A DNA stretch of 64,000 nucleotides from Hemicordylus capensis (Eukaryota; Chordata; Lepidosauria; Squamata; Cordylidae), in contig NC_069661.1 of NCBI RefSeq assembly GCF_027244095.1, positions 183,042,501 through 183,106,500 of the forward strand, in the 5' to 3' direction. How positions within the stretch are numbered: position 1 is the stretch's first letter; each line of letters begins with the position of its first letter. The notes below the pieces were generated by a model, which saw only the letters and a list, made by a program, of their open reading frames with translations, was not told the origin of the DNA and did not search any database. Below, piece by piece: positions 57,197-64,000 of the stretch. The position numbers were made by a program, and so were the translations under genes.

Positions 57197-59040
57197 GACA
57201 GAGCCACCACCAATCAGGGGCTGCAAGTGCAGCCCCAGACACCCTGACAGACACTCTCCAAGATGGGGACAGATACGTGAGTCAGAGGGCTGGAGGGGTC
57301 AAGACATTGGTCATCCCTTCTCTACTGCTCTGACACTATCCCTTTGATATGTAGAATGCTACTCTCAGGGACGTCCTTCCTTCCTTCCCACCTTGCCACT
57401 TCTTCCCCCCCCCCCTTTCCTTTTCTTCTCCCTTGCATCACCCATGCTCCTCTCTGCCTGCACCATGTGTGCAAAGATGCAGAAACCATCTCTCTGCATC
57501 CAGCTAGCTATATAGATGAGAGATCCTATCTCTCCACTTTACTATCTAGAATGGAGTTCACTAATAAAGACTCCTTATATTGATTTGAAACTATGAACTG
57601 GCTCCAAGTTTCTTTTACACTCAGCATATACGCATGCCTAGGCTGACTCTGCTGTGTTTTGCCTCTGTGCACTCTGTTGTAATAGAAGGGTATCTCTTAC
57701 CAGAGAGAATTCCTAACAGATGTCACCCACTGAAGCCAGTAGTGCCATGTCACTTCAGTGAGGAACACCAGTTTCTCCACTCAGCTCTCTTACTCAGCAT
57801 CTGCTCTGCCAACACTGACTCAGATACTTCTAATGGCCTGTACCCAACAAAAGTAGCCTAATTTCTCCAGAAGGCATATATTTTCACCAGACATTTCAGT
57901 AGTGTCAGGTGGGAATATTGTAATAGATGTAAACATGACAGCAGTTCTATAGACGCTCCCTCCTTTTATTTACCTCTTCTCGTTGACCTGTCTCATATAT
58001 TCTTAGGTAGTTTACTTACCTCTAGTCTGCAGCTCCCTTACCCATAAATAGCTTAACTTGTTATGCCAATAACTCTTGCCTGCCAGAAAAATTAACTATA
58101 ATGCCAGTTCCCACTCCTTCTGTTCTCCCTGGGTATATGTCTGTGATGACAAGAATTATAGAGCAGATGCAGAAATTTAAGCATGCATTCAAATCCCTTA
58201 TCTTTTACTATTCAAATGCAATTATGGAGTGTGTTTCTTTTGCATTTAATTAGAGACTAGAACAGATGGTGAAAGCTTAGTATAAACTGATGTGTCCATT
58301 AAAGTAATTTGTGCTGCGGAGAGAGAAAGGCCAAACCTTCCACAGTTACCTGTGTGATTCCAGAAGCCCACACTTCAGTGGGTTGGGCAGAGAGGTGTCA
58401 GGAGGCCAAGAGCACACCAAAGGGGATGCCAATGGAAAACATTTGCAGCTGAATTGCTCTCCAAGTCTGAAAGGTGCTGTGCTGTCTTGCAGCACAGTGC
58501 TTAGAACAAAACATGGTGCTTCAACGTGAGAATGGTGCTGTGTAATTCAGTGCACACTACTAAGCCTTTGTGAGTAATCTTCAGACCTGGTTAACCACTG
58601 ACAATAGTTTGGGTGAATTCTCCACAGGTGGAGAAGCATGGTTTATTTTTATTTGTTGACTGATGCAACTGCCTAACTTTGTGGGCTGGGTTAGTCTGGA
58701 CAGGAGGAAGGAAAGGGCTGTTTCTGGAGAGAATGGGAACAGAGGCTGATGATAAGGGACATATTTTCACTCTACAGGATGATGGATAGAGAGGTAGATT
58801 GGGGAGGTGGCTTTGGAGGATGGCAGATTGGAGAAATGGGGAGAAATTTGTCCAGAACCTGGATGTTTCCTTATCTCTATATATAATTCTCTTAGACATA
58901 CCCTTCACTAATCCCATGCATGGCAGCTCTCGTGAGAGTTTGCGAGCAAGAGGAGGGGGAGAGGAAAGCGAAGTGGGGAACATAAGGCCAATGGACAGGC
59001 CAGTGAATGTGCAGGTGGGTGGGGAGAGAAAGCAGCGGCT
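57197..59040. other. Mostly unassigned; hAT-like start at 57193
   Basis: The sequence after 57193 resembles 12055-12140 for about 80 bp. Otherwise no gene or repeat is recognised. The minus-strand frame of 130 codons (58591-58983) lacks a domain. Confidence 0.4.
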
Positions 59041-59161
59041 GGTTTGAACTTGGACTAGTCCCCTCTTTTCATGGGCCGGGCCAGTTTGAACTCAAACTGG
59101 TTGAACTGGGCCATTTCAATTTGAACCCGGTTTGAACCGAATCGGTTCTGCACACCCCTAG
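59041..59161. mobile_element. End fragment of TAGGGGTGTGCA element
   Basis: 'ccagtttgaactcaaactgg', 'ttgaacccggtttgaacc' and the terminus 'ggttctgcacacccctag' match the right end of the hAT-like element at 32066. The other end is not seen within 500 bp. Confidence 0.55.
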
Positions 59162-59290
59162 TGGCAGCATCCTGGACCAGTTAAAGTTTCCAAACCATCT
59201 TCAAGGGTGGCCCCACATAGAGCGCATTGCAGTAATTCAGTCTGGATGTCAGCAGTGCATGAGTTCAACTGAGGGCAGGTCCAACTCCTC
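59162..59290 (-). mobile_element. L2-type LINE fragment, antisense
   Basis: The plus strand reads 'catcctggaccagttaaagtt', 'ggtggccccacatagagcgcattgcagtaattcag' (in parts), 'ctggatgtcagcagtgcatga'. These are antisense words of the L2/CR1-group reverse transcriptase C-terminal region. No intact frame remains. Confidence 0.55.
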
Positions 59291-60154
59291 CAAATAGGAA
59301 TAATCTGTTTCTTTAAAGACAGCAGCAATATGAGGAATTGTTGAATTCTCCATAAATGCTCACTTTGAATTTAAACAACACTTTAGACAAGCTCTGTTCT
59401 TAGTATATTTTACTGCTGTCTCAAAAAAAACTGCAAGTTTTCCTTCCAGCATTCTCTACTGCCATCCCTTTTTATTTCCACTGGCCTTTAAAAAATATCT
59501 TCTTGGTGAATCCATTGTAATTATTTGGATCAAATCAAATCACCCAATTGCATTTCCAAAAAGATTTGTCCCCAAAATGAATCACCTCTGCTTCGGTGCC
59601 AAAGTATTTGTAGTTTCGGGACTCCATTTTGTGACGATCTCGGAGTCTCTCTACACTTTTCCTTGCCGTCTCTTTAAATTGCCTGCGCTTCCAGCCTTTG
59701 ACCTGTGGACATAGGCATGATCTGACCAGCTGATGACTCCCTCTCCTTGTTCCCCATTGGCTCTTCTCCCTCTTGCCACTCTTTGCTGACCCCACATTGG
59801 CCAGGGGAAGGGCCAAGGCTGGGTGGGAGTTCATGGGGGGCTTTTCCATTCTGCCTTTCTGTTTCAGTGTGCAGCTGTTCTTTATATTGCATGCCTCACG
59901 TTGCTTGCCATGATCATGCCTTTCCATGCCAGCCACCACCATAGCCTGTGCCTGCATGTTGTTAGCCTGCGTTGAGCTTGCTACTGCATGCTAGCATGGG
60001 AATGGCTTGGATCTATCTGCTTTTTTGTTCCTGGGAAGATTTTTTCCACCCCCTTGAGAAAATTGGTGCCAGTCTGTGATATTTCTGTGTCTGCTAGCCA
60101 CCCGCCCCAGCCCTGGTGAGTGAGTGTACCCTACCTCTGGAATTCTGTACTCTT
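59291..60154. other. Unassigned non-coding sequence
   Basis: A minus-strand frame of 140 codons (59535-59957) lacks a domain. No repeat is recognised. Confidence 0.4.
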
Positions 60155-60824
60155 TGGGGTCTGGGTTTGCAGCGGTGGAGCGTGGGGTCTGGGGTTGCAG
60201 TGGTGGAGTGCAGGGGCTTTGGGGTTGCATCATCGGAGCGTGGGGGCTTTGAGGTTGCTGTGGTGGGGTGCGGGGGCTTTGTGTTTGCAGCAGTGGAGTG
60301 CGGGGGCTTTGGGTTTGCAGCATCAGAGTGTGGGAGCTTTGGGGTTGCAGCGGTGCAGCATGGTGGCTTTGGAGTTGCAGCGGTGGAGTGCGGGGGTCTG
60401 GGGTTGCAGTGTCGGAGTGTGGGGGCTTTGGGGTTGCAGCGTCGGAGCACGGGAGCTTTGGGGTTACAGCAGTGAAGCACGGGGGCTTTGGGGTTGCAGC
60501 GTCAGAGAGTGAGGGCTTTGGGGTTGCAGCATCGGAGCGCAGGGACTTGGGGGTTGCAGCATCGGAGTGCAGGGTCTGGGGTTGCAGCAGCAGAGTGCAG
60601 GGGCATTGGGGTTGCAGCGATGGAGCACGGGGGCTTTGGGATTTTAGTAGCAGAGTGCGGGGTCTGGGGTTGCAGCGGTGGAGTGCGTGGGCTTTGGGGT
60701 TGTAGTGGCGGAGCATGGGGTCTGGTGTTGCAGCGTCAGAATTGTGGCATCTGGTGTTGCCGCGTCGGAGCGCAGGGGCTTTGAGGTTGCTGCGGTGGAG
60801 CACGGGGGCTTTGGAGTTGCAGCA
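60155..60824. repeat. 30-bp minisatellite, about 23 units
   Basis: The unit is of the form GAGTGCGGGGGCTTTGGGGT + TGCAGCATCG, with 27-30-bp variants differing at a few sites. The plus strand is G-rich. Because the period is a multiple of three, long open frames run through it in several frames (311 codons minus, 130-145 codons plus) with 10-residue repeats such as PKPPHSDAAT. None has an organised start or family, so I treat them as artefacts of the repeat. Confidence 0.85.
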
Positions 60825-60984
60825 ATTGAATTTAAAATGTTGTGTGTGTTGTTTGTTGTTCATTGTTGTTTCACTCAATTGTGTGTAGATTGCCTTTCTT
60901 GTGGGGATGTGAATATGCTTGACCAAAACTTGTTTTTTGCAAAGCTCTGCTGGTGTTGTAGATGTGTGATGTTGATGTTATTTT

Positions 60985-61823
60985 GGGGGAAGAATAGTGG
61001 CTTGGGTGGTAGTGCCCCAATGGGTGCCTGCTACCACCCAGGTTCAGAGTGATTGGGAAAAGGGCTCAATATTGTTTGATTTTTGAAGTGAAGCTTACGT
61101 GTCTTTAAGATTTTTTTCCCATAGGGAAGAATGGAGGTTTCAGCAGCCCCATAACTGCACATGTGGGGCACTTGGGTGGCCCAGAGAGAGTGGTGGCATA
61201 GTGAACATAGGGTGACAACCACTCCTATGGCTTGCTAACCCATGGTGTACTGGGTTCTGTTGTTTTGGAGGTGTTCTGAGTGTAGATTCTCTGGTAGCAT
61301 TTGAGATTTTCAGTGAGAAATCATGAATCCACTCTCATTTCCTATTGCTACCAGAGAATCTACACTCAAAACACCTCCAAAACAGCAGAACCCAGTACAC
61401 CATGGGTTAGCAAGCCATGCGGGTGGTTGGCACCCTATGTGCACTATGCCACCACTCTCTCTGGGCCACCCAAGTGCCCCACAAGTGCAGTTATGGTGCT
61501 GCTGAAACCCCCATTATTCCTTCTGGGAAAAATCTTAAAGAAACGTACACTTAAAAAAAGATTAAAATCAACCCTTTACCTAGTTTTTTTGAAATTTGGG
61601 TGATAGCCTCCACCCATTAGGCACTACCACACCACCCCACTCTTCTAGCCCCAGGACCCATTTTTCTGAACCAAATCGATTCAGATTCAGATTCGGATAA
61701 ATTCGGATCCAAATAGAATCTGGGCTGATTCAGATGGGTCAGATTCGGAGATAAATCGAAACGGGGGTGTTTCGATTCGGGTACAAATCGAATCACAAAA
61801 AATCATTTCGTGCATACCCCTAA
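60985..61823. mobile_element. Large palindromic hAT-like element
   Basis: The left arm (about 61068-61291) and right arm (about 61352-61590) are inverted copies: 'cagcagccccataactgcac...gggttctgttgttttggagg' against 'cctccaaaacagcagaaccc...gtgcagttatggtgctgctg'. The spacer is about 60 bp. The right end runs through AAATCGATTCAGATTC-type words to 'tttcgtgcatacccctaat', the TAGGGGTGTGCA terminus. The left terminus is missing; the minisatellite stands near where it would be. Confidence 0.7.
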
Positions 61824-62644
61824 TTGTTTATTCACTTCCAATCAGGTGGTCAACTGATGGCACCAGCATTACAGAAGCATCACTGCCACCAAAATCTAAT
61901 ACTAGACATTCGACATCGCACAGGTGTAACCAAAGAACTAAATTTTTAACCAGAAATGTTATCATCACATTAATGGGTGAAATGAGGAGAGAAAAACCCA
62001 ATTAAGCTTGACTTAGTAGGACTTAAGCTTGACTTAATAGGAAGAAAGGGAGAACCAAAAGTAACAATTAATAAAAGTGAGCAGATGTGCTTAGACATGC
62101 ATGTTGCAACTGGGGATAAAGACTGGAAGTTATGTGATCTATCAGTAATTTAAACCCTCAATGAACTTAGTCCTCTGTAGACATTTTTAAAAATATTTCC
62201 TCTGTCTCTTTAAAGGCATGAATATTTTGAGCTGCTTGGTAAATCATTTGCAGCTATTTTCTGCAAAAACCTTGGGTTAATGAATGCAATCATGTAGATT
62301 ATTTATCATGCTTCATTCTAATCAGTTTTTACCTCATGCAGGGTAGAATATTATTCTGGACACACTGTTGCTGTTCTCTCCTATATTTCAGGTTCTATTT
62401 TAGTCAAAACACATTTTAACAACAGATGTAAACAAAAGCCCCTGCAAAACTCTAATGCAGCCAGAACCAGGGGGCCTTGGGCAGATTGCCCTCAATGAGC
62501 CCCCTCTTCCCTGGGTGAGTCCCGCACCCAAGTTTGTGGAAGGCTTGCCTTGGCAGATGGGATGGGGTTTAGAGAACTCACTTAATTTGGGGCAGAATCA
62601 ACTGCTTCTGCTCCTCCAGCCTACTACTGCAGCCACTGCTACTA
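61824..62644. other. Unassigned non-coding sequence
   Basis: No recognised gene or repeat; A/T rich. Confidence 0.4.
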
Positions 62645-62885
62645 TGAATATTTATATACCACTTTTCAACCAAGTCCTCAGAGTGGCTTACACAGAAAAA
62701 ATAATGAATAAAATCCCCAAAGGGCTCATGATCTCAAACGAAACATAAGGCAGACCCCAGCAGCCACTGGAGGGATGCTGTGCTGGGGTTGGATTGGGTC
62801 AGTTGCTGGTTCTCTGCTAAATATAAGGGAATCACCTCTTTAAAAGGTGCCTTTTTGTTCATTTAGCAGGGGCAGCATATTCCGT
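62645..62885 (-). mobile_element. LINE-tail repeat, antisense
   Basis: The plus strand reads 'atttatataccacttttcaac', 'ggcttacacagaaaa', 'gggctcatgatct', 'agacccagcagccactggagggatgctgtgctggggttgga' in pieces, and 'taaaaggtgcctttttgttcatttagcagg'. It is a nearly complete copy of the family at 2965. Confidence 0.7.
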
Positions 62886-64000
62886 AGTTAGCCTGTTTAG
62901 CAGTCACTTCTCTCTTTTTCCTCATTGCACCAAATACTACTACTAGGACGTGAGACAGCAAAGCTCTGCTGAAGTCACTTATTGTTAGTCATCCCAAATA
63001 TCCCCAGCCCCCCTTCTATAAGGAAGTTATCAAAGCACTTAATCCTAAAACAACAACAGCAACAGACATTCCCCCTTGATGAGCTTGTGCTTCTCTTTGT
63101 CTCGGGACTGAATAGAATTCCATTTCCTTCCTGCTTCTTGCTGCTTGGCAAAGGATCTCTAGGCACATTTGCATGAACACCAAACAAAAGTCCCAATCAA
63201 ATTGTCTCCCAGTGAAGTGGTTCTTTGCCAGGGTTGCCCGCTTTGTTTTGCATGCATCTTATTCTAGCAGTGACATAACAAGCTCTGAAGGGGCCCATGT
63301 GCAAGGACTGAACAGATCATTTTCCCAATAGTGATCAATGGGAAACTCAAAAAGATTAAGAACTCTGAGAATTATCAGCACTCTCCCCAAACTAGAACTC
63401 CCAAGATGGTACTGATATGAAACACATATATGTTTGCAGTGTAGATAGGCGCCCATCACCTACATCTCTCCCCAGTGCTGAAGGATAACCCTTTGCCCCC
63501 ACCTCTGCAGGGGCAATTATGACATCACCTGTGGTTTCATATTATGATGTGCTGTGGGTCTCCTTGGTGATAGCTAAAGTTCCATCATGAAGCTTTAGCC
63601 ATCAAGGTGTGGAGGAAGCAGGAGAAGAAGAAGCATCTCACAGGAGCAGCTTGGTTCTCCATCTCCTGTCTTAAGAACAGGTGTAATAATCATGGCAAAG
63701 CAGTGGAGCTCCTTTTAAACATACATCTGAGGGGTAAGGCTGCCAGGTAAGAAGTATGTTTCTGCTCTAGAACAGGAATTTAGAAGGGCTGGAGGTGGTT
63801 TGAAACTAAACCATCCAGCAAATGAGGAGGCTCTTTCAGCATCTCTAAATGCCAAATCTTTCACTTCCATTCTTAGTTTGGCTCTGTCAGTAATCTTTGC
63901 CAAGGCTTAATTCTAGACACAGTAGGGGGAAAGATATTACACTGCCTGGACATTTTTCACACAGGGCTTTTAAAGCCCTTTAACTCTGGAACGGAGAGGG
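62886..64000. other. Unassigned non-coding sequence to window end
   Basis: No gene or repeat recognised with confidence. Short frames opposite each other at 62975-63196 look like chance. Confidence 0.4.

Noticed and set aside
60155-60824. CRISPR array
   Set aside because: The repeats are contiguous and degenerate with no unique spacers, in a vertebrate genome context.
59991-60926. 311-codon minus-strand reading frame rich in Pro/Thr/Ser
   Set aside because: It coincides with the 30-bp minisatellite; the period keeps several frames open on both strands. No signal peptide, domain or non-repeat body supports a gene.

Overview
The window looks like non-coding nuclear DNA of a squamate reptile (lizard, gecko or snake). 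That call rests on the repeats: 5S rRNA-headed SINEs, several tRNA-derived SINE families, CR1 and L2-type LINEs, many palindromic hAT-like and Harbinger-like MITEs, and a Tc1-like transposon. I see no convincing host protein-coding exon, rRNA, functional tRNA or CRISPR array. The only recognisable proteins are transposon remnants: CR1 endonuclease, reverse transcriptase and esterase pieces on the minus strand at 43.5-46.3 kb, a Tc1 transposase scrap at 50.8-51.0 kb, and a decayed copia-like piece at 46.3-47.1 kb. The stretch is best read as intergenic or intronic sequence built by repeated, nested insertion.

Layout. 0-12 kb: an L2 tail, a short MITE with a partial tandem copy, copies of an abundant LINE-tail repeat (one split by an L2), a 5S-SINE, a palindromic hAT MITE, an ancient MIR-like SINE and a pyrimidine-rich block. 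12-20 kb: two opposed copies of a composite made of a cut-and-paste element end fused to a 5S-SINE, a CR1 tail, a LINE-tail repeat split by a tRNA-SINE, and a palindromic MITE holding an LTR-like segment. 20-28 kb: mostly unique DNA, a Harbinger-like MITE with TTA duplications, and an inverted pair of an unclassified repeat that has a third copy at 38.4 kb. 28-40 kb: small hAT MITEs, a 977-bp hAT-like element with a LINE tail inside it, a GC-rich palindromic block, and two adjacent palindromic MITEs. 40-47.6 kb: a candidate solo LTR, then two minus-strand CR1 copies joined mid-element (the first split by a hAT-like element), a copia fossil, a tRNA-SINE and a further CR1 scrap. 48-57 kb: palindromic MITEs, one of them holding the Tc1 element, which in turn holds a SINE. 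57-64 kb: unique DNA, a 30-bp-period minisatellite of about 670 bp, a large palindrome and a final LINE-tail repeat.

The genes do not work together; the interest lies in element structure and relative age. The strongest points are the shared transposon/5S-SINE junction, the Tc1 element whose roughly 264-bp inverted repeats look identical by eye, the CR1-CR1 internal junction, and several insertions with readable target duplications. I did not find a new biological system, and I say so rather than promote spurious reading frames.
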